DNA of 64,000 nucleotides from Elmis aenea (GCA_947652605.1 OX393581.1:47763924-47827923); one strand, 5' to 3'; shown: positions 34,901 through 42,552, counted from the stretch's first letter. Numbers and translations: made by a program. Notes: a model not told the origin generated them from the sequence alone.

Positions 34901-36656
34901 TACCAAAAAATAGTTTGAAAAAAATAAACAGGAAAAATAATGACGTTGCACCCAATTATTAATGAAAAGGGTCAATTCATTTATGTTCCAAAATAGCAAA
35001 GGTCAGTTATGAGCCTACAGATTCAATCGAAAAATTGTAGTTCCGTTCGGTAATCTAGTGAAATTTTAAATAATTTTATTATCATTTGTGAGAACTATGC
35101 TAATGTTTAGCAAAATAAACTTCCAACTTCCAACAAAACAAACATTTTTATACAGGGTGTTTGAAATTCGAGTTTAAACATGGGGATCTCGCTTATTATA
35201 ATTGCTACTATTGCTAGAGCTTAGCTTTAAATCTAGAAAAGTTGCTAAATTCGATGCTCCTTGATAATCCAAAGAGAAATTGGAAATATCTCAAACATTT
35301 TATCAATAATAGTAAAGTATTGTAAGTATGTGTTAATGAAAAAAATGGTTTGTCGACTTTTCGTTTCGTTTAGCAATGTTATTAATTTCTAACTCATTCT
35401 ATTTCTTAACCCATTCTACAAAATTTTGCAAAAAGTTTTCATGTTGCAAGTTTGTTATTGGTTCTGCATATTGATCACGAAGACGTTGCCCTTTATATAC
35501 ATTTTTGCAATTTGCAGTTTTCCACCAATTACAAATTAATTGCATAAATGTGATTGTACACAAAGCATTCATTTTTAAATCATTTAGGAACATTTTCAAA
35601 GCAGTAATGTTCTTTTCGTCAAACAATTTAACACAAAGTAATACATGTTGTCGTTGAATTCCTATGGGACTTGAGACTAGCTTGCTTAAAGCAGGTGCAG
35701 TTTTAATTACATTAGAATTTTCTGAATAATAAAGTCGCCTTAGGTGTGAAATTTTAGCTTCTAAATACCTATCGATTGTTACTATTGAACGATGTTCTCA
35801 ATGAAGAACACAGTATGATTATAGATGTTGGAGATACAAAATTTTCTTTAATTATCTCGTTTTAGAGACCAGCAAAGACATTAAAACGTACCGCAAACAT
35901 GAGCAAATAATGAACGGTCGGCTTTATCCCCCACCACTTTTCTCGCATTTTGCTGTAAGGAGTCGGCCCGCTAGTATAACGAAGGCCCCGGATATTCCCA
36001 TTTTTTTAAAGATTATTTATGAACACCAAATATAGCAGTTTTGCCAAATTTAAATCTATGCTCTAACTATTTATTATAATAAGCGAGATCCCCATGCTTA
36101 AACTCGAATTTCAAAGACCCTGTATATTTGTTCCAGTAAGAACTTCTCCCAAGTTTGCACAAAAACCACATCATAGGGATTTTTAAGGACCTTCAAAAGA
36201 TACTTGAACACCATTTTTAACACAAGTAAAAAAAAAAAAACATTTTAAAATCGAAAATCTCAAAAACAATTAATATTCGAACTGATTTTCAAACAGCCGG
36301 ATACAACCAGTTTTTTATAATTATAATAATTATTCAACAACACTTGATGGTGATTAATAATAACTAATTATGTTTCACTTACTGAGAGATATATTGTTTT
36401 GTTTATGGTGGTCCACTTGTCCTCTAAGTGCACGTAACTTTCGCAGTTTCAGTTCCTGCGCGTCTACCCGATCCCTTAGCCTACGCAGTCGTTCGGTTTC
36501 AGCTTGAACCCGCTGTTGCCGAGCTTCTTGATCCTTCAGGTACCTCAGTCTTTGTTCCTTCGCAGCCAGCAGCTGATGCTGCGAGTCGATCTGCGCTTGT
36601 TGTCTGCAGGCCATCTCGCGCAGTTCGCTCAGTGTTAGCTGCACTCCGTCTGGTAA
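10932..36656 (-). CDS. ASPP-family protein (apoptosis-stimulating of p53), eight exons
   Basis: ASPP proteins are scaffolds that bind PP1 and, in mammals, p53-family proteins; fly ASPP is known to act with Csk at junctions. Eight exons join in phase into 3051 bp (1016 codons plus stop). Order of parts: coiled coil ([19 protein letters not shown] through [20 protein letters not shown]), Gln/Asn/Ser/Pro-rich linker, RVSF PP1-docking motif followed by [14 protein letters not shown], ankyrin repeats ([30 protein letters not shown]), SH3 ([17 protein letters not shown] ... [20 protein letters not shown]) and tail [10 protein letters not shown]. Vertebrate ASPP1/2 have about 1090-1130 residues, so roughly the N-terminal 100 residues (Ras-association-like domain) are missing from these exons and lie elsewhere or are replaced by exon A at 50 kb. 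Identification is secure; only the 5' end is open. Confidence 0.96.
11868..12713. mobile_element. TA-flanked element with GGGGCATCT motifs (pogo/Tc1-like MITE)
   Basis: The ends form a ~27-bp inverted repeat (left RGGTAAGTCTGAGATAGATG, right CATCTATCCCGGACTTACCC) with TA on both sides (11866-67 and 12714-15). Removing the element and one TA lets the host LINE frame run from VKTNILERV to YLGSIIT with one stop. Variants of GGGGCATCTATACCGG recur at about 11886, 11898, 12204, 12228, 12473, 12491 and 12690 in both orientations. TA target duplication and the short zinc-binding ORF inside suggest a pogo-like origin (inference). Length 846 bp. Confidence 0.88.
12199..12396 (+). pseudogene. Zinc-binding C-terminal remnant of a transposase
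   Basis: A 65-codon frame contains [11 protein letters not shown], then [17 protein letters not shown] and CNLCG. This CxxC ... WxQCxxCxxWxxxxC pattern is the PHD/zinc-ribbon-like tail found at the end of many insect pogo/Tigger-type DDE transposases. The first residues ([11 protein letters not shown]) are translated from internal copies of the element's own repeat motif, so the ATG at 12199 is probably not a native start. No DDE catalytic core is present. Confidence 0.6.
13476..13675 (-). CDS. ASPP exon 8 (SH3 domain)
   Basis: Starts after TTCTAG at 13675 and ends at a strong donor (CTCGGG/GTAAGC, 13476). It encodes the remainder of a split serine codon, VQEKLG, then the SH3 domain [17 protein letters not shown] to [10 protein letters not shown]. 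The ALYDY-like motif, the WWW tryptophans and the PRNLL end are all present, so the fold should be intact. Reading through the donor would end after VST; the in-phase 33-bp exon at 10964 fits the family better. Confidence 0.95.
13731..15096 (-). CDS. ASPP exon 7 (Pro/Gln-rich linker, RVSF motif, ankyrin repeats)
   Basis: Bounded by TTTTTTCAG before 15096 and TATA/GTAAGT after 13731; 455 codons plus one base. Residues ~80-120 are proline-rich ([26 protein letters not shown]), a likely SH3/WW ligand. Residues ~130-230 are Gln/Asn-rich. Near residue 328 is [19 protein letters not shown], the conserved PP1-docking RVxF-type motif directly before the ankyrin repeats. Ankyrin units follow ([40 protein letters not shown]), then [16 protein letters not shown]. 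The intron to exon 8 is only 55 bp. Confidence 0.97.
15173..15204 (+). repeat. Left flanking direct repeat of the foldback element
   Basis: Reads TACAGGGTGTCCTCCTGCAT then GTATTTTTTATA. The same sequence without three bases lies directly after the foldback element at 16473-16501 in the same orientation. Much longer than the TA duplication expected for these elements. Confidence 0.8.
15205..16468. mobile_element. Foldback element, arms >600 bp, in ASPP intron
   Basis: The two halves are near reverse complements around an axis near 15840 (for example CACTTCCGGAAATACCGGAA at 15333 and TTCCGGTATTTCCGGAAGTG at 16323; CATTTTTGAAGCGAAAACGC at 15541 and its complement at 16117). Ends are CAGGGTGATTGATTG and CAATCAATTACCCTG with TA outside. 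An inner TACAGGGTGTCCAAAATTTAA pair (15631, 16025) suggests an older nested pair of termini. No ORF. It makes up about 1260 of the 1610 bp of this intron. Confidence 0.88.
16473..16501 (+). repeat. Right flanking direct repeat of the foldback element
   Basis: Reads TACAGGGTGTCCTGCATGTA then TTTTTTATA; partner of 15173-15204. It could be a terminal remnant of an older element into which the palindrome inserted, or the result of recombination. Confidence 0.8.
16707..17324 (-). CDS. ASPP exon 6 (Asn/Gln-rich linker)
   Basis: Runs from ATTATAG/ACC at 17324 to TATCAG/GTAAAT at 16707, 206 codons, phase 0 at both ends. It begins [14 protein letters not shown] and contains [12 protein letters not shown] near residue 60, which looks like a conserved linker block amid low-complexity Asn/Gln/Ser sequence. 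The ATG at 17285 is internal, not a start. A transposon ends only 37 bp upstream of its acceptor. Confidence 0.93.
17513..18079 (+). pseudogene. C-terminal part of a jockey/CR1-type LINE polymerase
   Basis: 188 open codons beginning inside the left arm of the element. Motifs [61 protein letters not shown] and a final [14 protein letters not shown] match the region after the RT domain in jockey/CR1-like elements. The RT catalytic part is missing, so this is a 5'-truncated copy. The 3' tail to about 18520 contains a tandemly duplicated block (TGTTATATGTTAATATGTGT, 18367 and 18431) and ends in (ATT)n. Confidence 0.85.
18524..18749. mobile_element. Small hAT MITE
   Basis: Ends are CAGTGTTTCCCAAAGTGTGG and AAGTTTGGGAAACACTG, a typical hAT inverted repeat. 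The 8-bp flanks TATTATAT and CCCTATAT match only in part, consistent with age or imprecise ends. The 226-bp interior has the repeated GGGGTAC motif. No transposase. Confidence 0.75.
19606..19780 (-). CDS. ASPP exon 5
   Basis: From TTTTTAG/GCTAAC at 19780 to CAAGAG/GTAGGT at 19606. With the two bases from exon 4 it encodes [11 protein letters not shown] ... [17 protein letters not shown] ... GTQE. The AAVxPYxxVP block matches a conserved ASPP segment after the coiled coil. The intron to exon 4 is 84 bp; translating through it gives a false continuous frame. Confidence 0.93.
19865..20070 (-). CDS. ASPP exon 4 (end of coiled coil)
   Basis: From TTTTTGTCTCCCTAG at 20070 to GTTAG/GTACGT at 19865. 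Encodes [20 protein letters not shown], then [20 protein letters not shown] and [11 protein letters not shown], the conserved coiled coil with the MDKRxxELRERL-like block. The ATG at 19992 is internal. Confidence 0.95.
20810..21556. mobile_element. TACAGGGTG-type foldback element in ASPP intron
   Basis: Left end CAGGGTGGTCCACAAGGAAG and right end CTATGTGGACCACCCTG are inverted, with TA outside. Inner blocks such as AAGAGCTACAAAGAAGTTTA (20858) and its complement (21511) extend the arms; another copy of TTTTTTTAAAAATCGTTAAT-like sequence lies near the axis. Same family as the ends of the element at 53120-54338. No ORF. Confidence 0.85.
22027..22205 (-). CDS. ASPP exon 3 (coiled coil)
   Basis: From TTTTGTTTTCAG at 22205 to CTTATG/GTACGA at 22027. 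Encodes (T)[17 protein letters not shown], then [18 protein letters not shown] and LDKLRRELM, the conserved ASPP coiled coil ([10 protein letters not shown]). Its first codon is split: one base in exon 2, two here. Confidence 0.96.
22705..23420 (+). pseudogene. LINE C-terminal fragment
   Basis: Plus-strand frames read [60 protein letters not shown] and [13 protein letters not shown], the order seen downstream of the RT in several insect LINEs. Several stops and at least one frameshift. It sits in the 14-kb intron between ASPP exons 2 and 3. Confidence 0.85.
24308..24544. mobile_element. Short MITE with ~28-bp inverted ends
   Basis: Left CGGCAAGAAAAGTGACACAA and right TTGTGTCACTTGTCTTGCCG are inverted copies with two mismatches. 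No ORF of its own. Superfamily not assigned. Confidence 0.65.
24885..25358. mobile_element. TA-flanked MITE with ~120-bp inverted repeats
   Basis: Left begins AGGTTTAGAAATTAAAAACT and the right end is its complement; the arms run through GGACGGTTTTTATTGATTTT, ATCCGACGTTTCGCACTTAA and CTTCAAGGGAATTTTAACAA almost without change. TA lies at 24883-84 and 25359-60. Interior about 230 bp, non-coding. High arm identity suggests recent activity or gene conversion. Confidence 0.88.
25361..26498. other. ASPP intron, nothing assignable
   Basis: Unique-looking AT-rich intron sequence. No exon with paired splice signals, repeat or ORF that I can support. Confidence 0.5.
26500..26745 (+). pseudogene. LINE C-terminal fragment
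   Basis: Frames contain [20 protein letters not shown] and [13 protein letters not shown], the WxxAxxLAxxRxxWxxF end block of LINE polymerase ORFs. Fragmentary and frameshifted. Confidence 0.65.
26890..27260 (-). pseudogene. LINE C-terminal fragment, minus orientation
   Basis: The minus strand reads [20 protein letters not shown], then [20 protein letters not shown]. This is the LGHxxRxP/GRPRxxW block of LINE C-termini. Opposite in orientation to its neighbours at 26.5 and 27.3 kb. Confidence 0.75.
27340..28000 (+). pseudogene. LINE fragment with internal deletion
   Basis: The first part reads [31 protein letters not shown] (RT block with frameshift), then jumps directly to [31 protein letters not shown] and [16 protein letters not shown]. 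The middle of the RT, including the FADD region, is missing. Frameshifts split the C-terminal part between two frames (27586-27831 and 27639-27947). Confidence 0.8.
28010..28330 (-). pseudogene. Fragment of a different LINE, minus orientation
   Basis: The minus strand reads [13 protein letters not shown], then [29 protein letters not shown] and [10 protein letters not shown]. This matches the NxxKTKxM / YLGVxLxxxxE / KxKxxIY region just after the LINE catalytic core. It abuts the plus-strand fragment ending near 28000. Confidence 0.65.
28938..30132. mobile_element. Non-autonomous hAT with perfect 8-bp target duplication
   Basis: Ends CAGGGACTGAGAACGG and TTTTTAGTCCCTG are inverted; ATTCCTAC lies on both sides (28930-28937 and 30133-30140). 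Both ends are built of many AACGAAAACG-like repeats and contain AAACCGGTTTTAACCG palindromes. The 1195-bp interior has no transposase. A second member of the family lies at 51131-52420. Confidence 0.93.
30884..32098. mobile_element. Non-autonomous hAT with perfect 8-bp target duplication
   Basis: Ends CAGCGATTCTCAACC and GGTTGAGAAACGCTG are inverted (one mismatch); CGCTAAAT lies at 30876-30883 and 32099-32106. The left end is rich in GGTCCGCGG-type repeats. The 1215-bp interior is non-coding. The last base of the right duplication is where a Helitron begins (see 32106-33167). Confidence 0.93.
32114..32777. mobile_element. Near-perfect palindromic (foldback) element inside the Helitron
   Basis: Two arms of about 290 bp are almost exact reverse complements (e.g. 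CAGGGTGTAGACTCGGATCA / TGATCCGAGTCTACACCCTG; GGCACTACAGATTTTTGTCA near 32568 and its complement near 32314). TA at 32112-13 and 32778-79. The spacer is about 100 bp and there is no ORF. The low divergence between arms suggests a young insertion. Confidence 0.93.
32865..33112 (+). repeat. 124-bp GC-rich tandem duplication in the Helitron
   Basis: Two copies, 32865-32988 and 32989-33112, begin GACCAAATTTTGCACAGTTA and include GCGAGCGCGGAGCGCGAGTA. They look identical and are much richer in GC and CpG than the surroundings. Confidence 0.92.
33385..33745 (+). pseudogene. Jockey/CR1-type LINE C-terminal fragment
   Basis: A degenerate frame reads [33 protein letters not shown] and [16 protein letters not shown]. 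It corresponds to the same region as the ORF at 17513-18079 (RPHYQYC, LQILQNK) but is a different, older copy with several stops. Confidence 0.7.
33747..34015. repeat. Dispersed repeat, copy 1
   Basis: Begins CATAACAAGAGTTGTAAGAA and includes CACGAGTGGAAAAGTTGCGC, TTTTTCTACGATCACATAAT, GTGTGCGTTTAGCTTACCGT and GTGGTCGTAGAAAAAG. A second copy in the same orientation is at 41034-41436. Part of its 5' half is self-complementary (TACAACTCGTGTTATGTAGC against ACATAACAAGAGTTGTAAG). Confidence 0.85.
34090..34180 (+). repeat. LINE 3'-tail remnant with (TA)n
   Basis: TTAATATGTGTATGT, a (TA) run, then TTGTAAAATAATTAGCCAA matches the 3' tail of the LINE at 18360-18490. Only the tail survives here. Confidence 0.7.
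34181..35150. other. ASPP intron; one unassigned ORF
   Basis: A 65-codon plus-strand frame (34563-34760) covers a locally CpG-containing stretch (GCACGCGCGAGTTTAGCTCA). No family was recognised and no splice pairing was found, so I do not call a gene. The rest shows nothing. Confidence 0.4.
35153..36122. mobile_element. TACAGGGTG-type element carrying a P-transposase remnant
   Basis: Ends CAGGGTGTTTGAAATTCGAG and ACTCGAATTTCAAAGACCCTG are inverted and extend through GGGGATCTCGCTTATTATAA. TA at 35151-52 and 36123-24. The interior includes a decayed P-element-like frame (minus strand, 35399-35798). Confidence 0.85.
35399..35798 (-). pseudogene. P-element-like transposase fragment
   Basis: About 133 open codons read ...[54 protein letters not shown], then [20 protein letters not shown] and [14 protein letters not shown]. 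The AxxLSxxxxxPxxIxRQxVxLxxKxFxE block and WWKxxN ... KGxRLxDxxxxPI match the central region of P-element/THAP9-type transposases. No N-terminal THAP zinc finger or complete catalytic domain is present; a stop closes the frame at both ends. Confidence 0.75.
36383..36656 (-). CDS. ASPP exon 2 (start of coiled coil)
   Basis: From TTGGTTGTTGCAG at 36656 to TCTCTCA/GTAAGT at 36383; phase 0 at entry, phase 1 at exit. Encodes [19 protein letters not shown], then [20 protein letters not shown] and [17 protein letters not shown], a hallmark ASPP sequence (LTLSELxxMAxRQQ, AKEQRLxx[10 protein letters not shown]). The frame opens upstream into the acceptor, so there must be a 5' exon ending in phase 0; exon A at 50044 fits this. 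Confidence 0.96.
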
Positions 36657-36889
36657 CTGCAACAACCAAAATTACATAAGTCACAGGTTTTACACACATT
36701 TTGGAAGTAAAAATAAGGGCTGGGAAGGGCGAAAATCGAATCAGCAGACCTGATTAAATAAATGAAGATAACGATACATCTATCACACTTTAAAATTGTA
36801 TTTTATACTTAAGCAAACGACTATGTAGTTACGGGCGAACTAAAGGCACCCGTTAAAAGAGCTTTCGTAATTCAAATTTTTTTCTCACA

Positions 36890-38345
36890 CTAATTACCAA
36901 GTACATGGGAGTAGATAGAAAGAAAATGCTGCTAAGAATAATAAATAAAGCATGGCAGGAAAAAGATATTCCAAAGGACTTAGAGGTATCTGTTATATTA
37001 CATATTCAAGACAGGCGATAGTAAAAAATACGAAAACTATAGAGGCATGTCTCTACTTAGTGTAGTAGAAAAATTATATGAAAGAATTTTTGAGGAGAGA
37101 AAGGAAACATTTCGAAAAAAAATTGGAAGAGGCGCAATGTGGCTTTAGACCGGGTAGAAGCACGCAGGATCTAATTTTTACGTTAAGACAGTGAAGTGCA
37201 AAAGCAATGGATTCAAAGATGGTGTACTTGTGCTTTAACGATTTGTTTAAAACCTTCGATAGAGCGCCAAGGGAAAAGATCTGGAAGATATTGAAAGAAG
37301 AGTGGTAGAAGGACTATTAAACGCCATCAAGAGTTTATATAAAAGAAATAGAAATTATGTGCGAACCCATAACAGCAGTTCCCAGGAATTTATAACAACA
37401 GTCGGAGTAAGACAAGGAGGCATATTAACTCCACTGCTGTTTATAATTCTTATGGATAAAATAATTAAAGAATGTAAGCAAAACACAAAGAAAGCCTACT
37501 GGGGTTGGAATAAACTAAGCTCAATATCCTTAACAGAACTAGCCTTTGCAGATGATGTGGTGCTATTAGCTAAAAGCGAAAAGGACTTGCAATTCAATCT
37601 AATTAGATCTAAGTAGATATAATATGAATATGAATATAACAAAGACAAAGGTTATGGTTATAGCGAAAAATCATGAACCAGTTACAATTATGCTAGACCA
37701 AAAAAAGATAGAGCAGGTAGCAAATTTTAAATATTTAGGCACAATAATTGCAGAAAATGGTAAATTGGAGGAAGATCTGAATAACAGAATAGGAGCAGAG
37801 ACGAAGTTTTACTACGCCACTAATAAATGTTTGATAAGTAGGAAGAAAATATCAAAAAAAAAAAAAACGAAGACGCGAGTTTTAATGCAGTGTACGTACC
37901 AATTCTCACGTACAGCTCAGAAACTTGGACACTGACTCAAAAACAAAAACAAAGAATACAGGTACAGGAAATGAGATTTCTAAGAAGAATAAAGGGATGT
38001 CTGATCGATAAAATCAGTAACGAAAAACTTCGAAATAACCTAGGAGTAACTGATATTAAGAAAAAGATGGAGACGAATCAATTAAGATGGCTTGGACATT
38101 TACTACCTACGCATGCCAGAAAGTAGATACCCGAAAATAGGATGGAAAATGCAGATAGAGGGGAAAATAAATAGAGGAAGACCAAGAATAAAATGGGAAA
38201 AAGAAGTGAGGCAGAGACTAGAAGAAAAAGGCGTCAGCTGGAGAGATGTGCCACAATTAGCTAACGATAGGCAGAAGTGGAGAAACATAACACATAAATA
38301 GAAAAGCATACCTCAACACCGAAAGGTACAAGAGGAACCGATTAA
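36890..38345 (+). pseudogene. LINE copy, family L1a (plus strand)
   Basis: Reads KMLLRIINKAWQEKDIPKD, YENYRGMSLLSVVEKLYERI, VRQGGILTPLLFIILMDKII, FADDVVLLAKSEKDLQF, NITKTKVMVIAKNHE, YLGTIIAENGKLEEDLNNRI, RFLRRIKGC, LRWLGH and GRPRIKWEKEVRQRLEEKG. The FADD catalytic box is intact but frameshifts break the ORF in at least four places. The same family recurs at 54845-56360 (minus) and 60690-61085. Clade not assigned. Confidence 0.9.
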
Positions 38346-39574
38346 GAAGAAAAATTATCAAAAGTATTTAAAAATGTGTATTAGAAGATCGAACTTAAAA
38401 AAAAATTAAAACTGTTAAGCATAAAAAAATATTGAAAACTGCTTAAAATTGACGACTGTTTACACCATCAATATTTGTAAACTATTAGCTAAAATAAAAA
38501 AACCATATAGGTAACAGCACCGTTAAGGGACATGTTTTTAATCATTATTGTTAATTTAAAATAAATAAATTCACAATCTTTTTAAAAAAACTCGAACCAC
38601 GAAACCCATTTTTAAGGAAATTTCGCTTTTACCTCCCTGTCGAGGGCATAGGTCTGTTCTACAAAGTACAGCGTACAGCATTAGTAATACTTCTTAATTT
38701 GTTCGTGATATTGCAGGTAGAATTAACTTGTGACACACTGAATAATACAAGTTATAGTTATACATTTTTTAGTATGTACTCCTATTAGTTAAAATGGTTT
38801 TATCATATTCCTACTATGGATCCAAAACTTTTCCTAGTAGATAGTCAATCGTAATGTCAATTGCTACTTGTAGTTAAGGGGTTCTATTGTATATAACATT
38901 TTAATATAAAAAAAGAACTAATTCTAGTTTAAAGAATACATTAAAAAAGGTTAAAAAACCTACAAAAAAATCGGGCTATTCAGCATAAATTTCTAGAACG
39001 AGTAAAATACATTATCACAACATGCATATGAATATGCATGAATGTTGAAAAAAAATTGAATTTACGACTGTACTTCAAGTACAACAAATAGTACACCTGA
39101 AAGATAGGTACATGAAATCGGGCAGTCCAAACGCGTGTCGTGTTTTGTTGGGCACCTTCGCTACAACAAAGAGGGTAATAAAAGAACCGCGATACACTTC
39201 AATTGGTATAAACGCTGTCAAACTAAATAGCCTCCAGTGAAAGATCTAAATGCGAACCTGTAAATCCCATTAATTTGTGTGTCAGCCACTAACATCAATT
39301 AATGCGTACAAAGCACCTTATAAAGTACTCTGTTTAAGCCTAACGTACCCCTAATAATAAATAAGTGGAAATAAAATATGCAATGCGAATAATTAACGAA
39401 ACAACAACTTGATAGCACTTGTTGCGTTACTTTTAATTTTCATATCTTTTAGAATGTTTTTAAATCGCTTTTTCTGTATTTCCAATAACAGTTTTTGTAT
39501 AAATTACTTCTATTTGACTTTCGAAATGATCCACCACGAAGAATTAATATCCGTAGGTAAACCAGCTTTGTCGA
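38346..39574. other. ASPP intron, nothing assignable
   Basis: No repeat partner, paired splice signals or recognisable protein was seen. Confidence 0.5.
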
Positions 39575-39965
39575 GGGCTAAAGCAGTCCATCCTTATTTT
39601 GGGATGAGAAAGGTTTCGTTTGGTTGATGGTATTCAAAAAAGCAAAACGATAAATGGAGATCAGTATGCCAACTTACTTGACCAGCTGTACCAGAAAATT
39701 GGCGAAAAGCGGCCCGCATTCGCGAAGAAAAAAAGTTCTGTTTCATGAGGATAATGCGCCGTGTCACAAGTCTGTTATTGCGATGGTTAAAATTCAACAG
39801 TTGAGCTTTGAGTTGTGCCTAATGCATGCGCCCTACTCGCTTGACTTGGATCCGGTTGGCTTCAGTTTGTTTCTGAACATGAAAAAGTTCATGCGGGTAA
39901 AAAGTACGCGTGGAATTTCTGTCACAAACGAGAAGTTGGACGATTCGATCAAAATGGGTGGTATA
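39575..39965 (+). pseudogene. Mariner transposase fossil
   Basis: Frames in sequence read LFWDEKGFVWLMVF, INGDQYANLLDQLYQKIGEK, then VLFHEDNAPCHKSVIAMVKI and YSLDLDPVGFSLFLNMKKFM. These match the WDEK, YxxxLLDQL, HxDNAPCH and YSPDLAPxDxxLFPxLKK blocks of mariner transposases. At least two frameshifts; both ends missing. Confidence 0.85.
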
Positions 39966-40010
39966 AAATTTCCTGAATACAGAAGGATACTATGTTGAAA
40001 AATAATAATA

Positions 40011-41025
40011 CAGGGTGTGTAAAAATTGGCGGAAGGGCTAAACGGAGCGATGTTCTTCGTAAAATTCTAAGTCGAAAATCTTAATACGAAAATGTTGTAC
40101 CATGCTTCCTATGGCCTCAGGAGCCATTTAAAAAAAAAAAATTGGCAACGTTGCATACATTGATTTGCGTTTGGACATTTTTTTATCAGCAATTTTTACT
40201 TAGGTATTACATGTTTTGTTCGAACTGAAAGCCTTCAGTTCGTAAACATAGCAGCAAACTTTTGGGTATCGTAAAACACAAACAAGAAATAATTACGAGA
40301 AAAACAGAGATGACAGCTAATGAAAATGTTGCCATATGTATTATTTTCATTCCAATCAGTGATTTACATATTTTCAACACAAATTTTTGAAAGGCAGAAC
40401 ACAATATCTAGAAAAAAATACTATTCGAAATTTATTTTTATTCCAAACTAGCGATTCCGGAGCCCCTTCGGGGCTCCTTCACCGTTAGATCCCGGCTTGC
40501 GCGTAGAAGGTTCGAGCGTTTAAACGTTACGTCGAATTGACAAATTGTCAAATTTTGACAAATTTCTCGCTCCAGACGACCCGATTTAAATGTTGTGTGT
40601 AAGATTTTGGCACGTTTTCCTCAATATCTTTTCCGGACGATTTTTTTGGGAATTCTCATATAGCCTATGTTCTTTCCATGGTCCTATAGATTGTCTGTGC
40701 CAAATTTGGTCAGGATCGGATGAATGGTATAGGAATGCATAAAGGACAAACATCCATACAAACATCCATACAAACATCCATACAAACATCCATACAAACA
40801 TCCATACAAACATACATACATTCATTTTTATATATATAGATTGCAGCTTTTTCATTTGCAAGTATTAAATAATAACGCCTATTAAAGGACTAAATGTTAA
40901 AGCTTTGAGGACCTCTTGCAGACACAGCAAGCGTGGTACAACATTTTCGTATTAAGATTTTCGACTTGGAATTTTACGAAGAACATCGCCCCGTGTAGCC
41001 CTTCCGCCAATTTTTACACACCCTG
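40011..41025. mobile_element. TACAGGGTG-type foldback element with Helitron insertion
   Basis: Left CAGGGTGTGTAAAAATTGGC and right CCAATTTTTACACACCCTG are inverted; the arms continue through GATGTTCTTCGTAAAATTCT, AAGTCGAAAATCTTAATACG and AATGTTGTACCA. TA outside. Length without the 393-bp Helitron is 622 bp. No ORF. Confidence 0.9.
40448..40840 (-). mobile_element. Complete non-autonomous Helitron (393 bp)
   Basis: On the minus strand it begins TCTATATATATAAAAATGAA after A (40841) and ends in a perfect hairpin (GGAGCCCC GAA GGGGCTCC) followed by GGAATCGCTAG and T. These are the expected 5' TC, 3' stem-loop and CTRR features, inserted between A and T. A 12-bp unit (ACAAACATCCAT on the plus strand) is repeated about five times at 40746-40810. 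Confidence 0.92.
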
Positions 41026-41033
41026 TATATTAC

Positions 41034-41436
41034 ATAACAAGAGTTGCAAGAAGCATATTACGCACGAGTGGAAAAGTTGCGCACGGAGCCGCGTAGCGGC
41101 GAGTGCGTATTTCCACGAGTGCATAATTGCTTTACAACGCGTGTTACGTAGCATACTTTTTCTACGATCACATAATACATCCGATTTTAACGACTTTTTG
41201 GCTAATATACAATACACATGTAATTACGTTGTCAATTTTGACGTAAGTCTACTTTGACATTTCTAGACAAGTGTGCGTTTTGCTTACCGTGCGTTATAAC
41301 TCGCACTTACTAGGCATGCAGGAAGTGTTTGATGACGTGAGTCTCCTTTGATCATTTCTTTAAAAAACTGTGCTTTTTGCCTACCGTGCGTAAGGACCCA
41401 CTTACTATGCATGCAGGCTGTACTGTAAGTGGTCGT
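41034..41436. repeat. Dispersed repeat, copy 2
   Basis: Longer partner of 33747-34015. It adds CGGAGCCGCGTAGCGGCGAG, a GC-rich hairpin, and a second AAGTGTGCGTTTTGCTTACC / GTGCTTTTTGCCTACCGTGC block, suggesting internal duplication. Non-coding. Confidence 0.85.
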
Positions 41437-42552
41437 AGAAAAAATCAATTTTCTACCAATATTCTGTTGTTTTTTTTCCTGTAGGGGAAATTGTTCATCC
41501 CATCCTCGAATTTACATTTCATTAATAGTACTAAATTAATGCACGCAATAAATATAACCTAATTTTGAACTGAAAGCACTCAACGTTATTGAAGCTACTT
41601 AAATATGCTCTCGAAAACTTAATCTTCTACTGAACAAGTTAGAAGTTCTGACTGTACTACTTAAGTATGTTTCGCTACCAATAAGCAAGAAAGCAACCTC
41701 CTCCATAATTCGCCTATAGGTGCTACGCAACAAGAATTTTAATCAAACTAGAGTCTTCTCATGGAATCACTCATTTGTGTTTTCACTCACATCGATAGAA
41801 AACTTCATTTAGACCGATTAAATTGACCATTACTAACACTTTTTAATAGCGTCTTGAATAAAATACTTTTGATTACATATTTAATGAATAAAAAAGTTAT
41901 CTCGGCAGTCTAACCACGAAGTCTGCATGACTAACGTAGCCGGAATGAACCAAAGCAAAATTTCTATAGGCCGCTATTTTCAAAGAATGTAAATTACCTC
42001 CATACATTGCGCTTTCATGGTAATGAACTATTTGATGTTGCTTATAGTAGGCTGATTATGATTTTCTGGTAAGTATCTCGAAATTGCATAGAACTGTTTT
42101 ATAAGAAAAACAATTTTCGAAATGAAAGAATTTACGTGCGATGCTAATTACAATTTTAGCACGAAAGTTGTTTTAATACGCGAAACTTGATGTGTACGTT
42201 AATAATATATACAAAAAAGCAAACAGAACTGAGCTAAATAAACAGTTTGAGTTGTTTAGATTCAGTCGTACAAAACGGTTTAAGCAAATTTCCGAGGGTT
42301 ACCCTAACAGTATTAGTTATTTATGGAGCAGACGATTTTGGGTAGGTATTTTTGGTTATTAAAACGGGATATCGGTGCCCGAGGTTATTTTATAGCAATA
42401 AAGGGATGAGTCATCAATCTTTAAGTATAAATGATGCTGGTGTATTTGTCGGGAGTTAGGAATGTGAAACGGAAGCAAGGAAAATCGATTGTTCGACGAC
42501 TCCGCTCAAACGCCAAACGGAACACTAGAATAAAATATACAACCTTTTTTAC
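41437..42552. other. ASPP intron, nothing assignable
   Basis: No gene or repeat that I can support. Confidence 0.5.

Noticed and set aside
35399..35626. Host gene exon
   Set aside because: The extended frame resembles P-element/THAP9 transposase and lies inside a TIR-bounded element.
36657..36665. Translation start of ASPP at exon 2
   Set aside because: The frame starts with TTG codons lying in the acceptor; no ATG is available, so a 5' exon is required.
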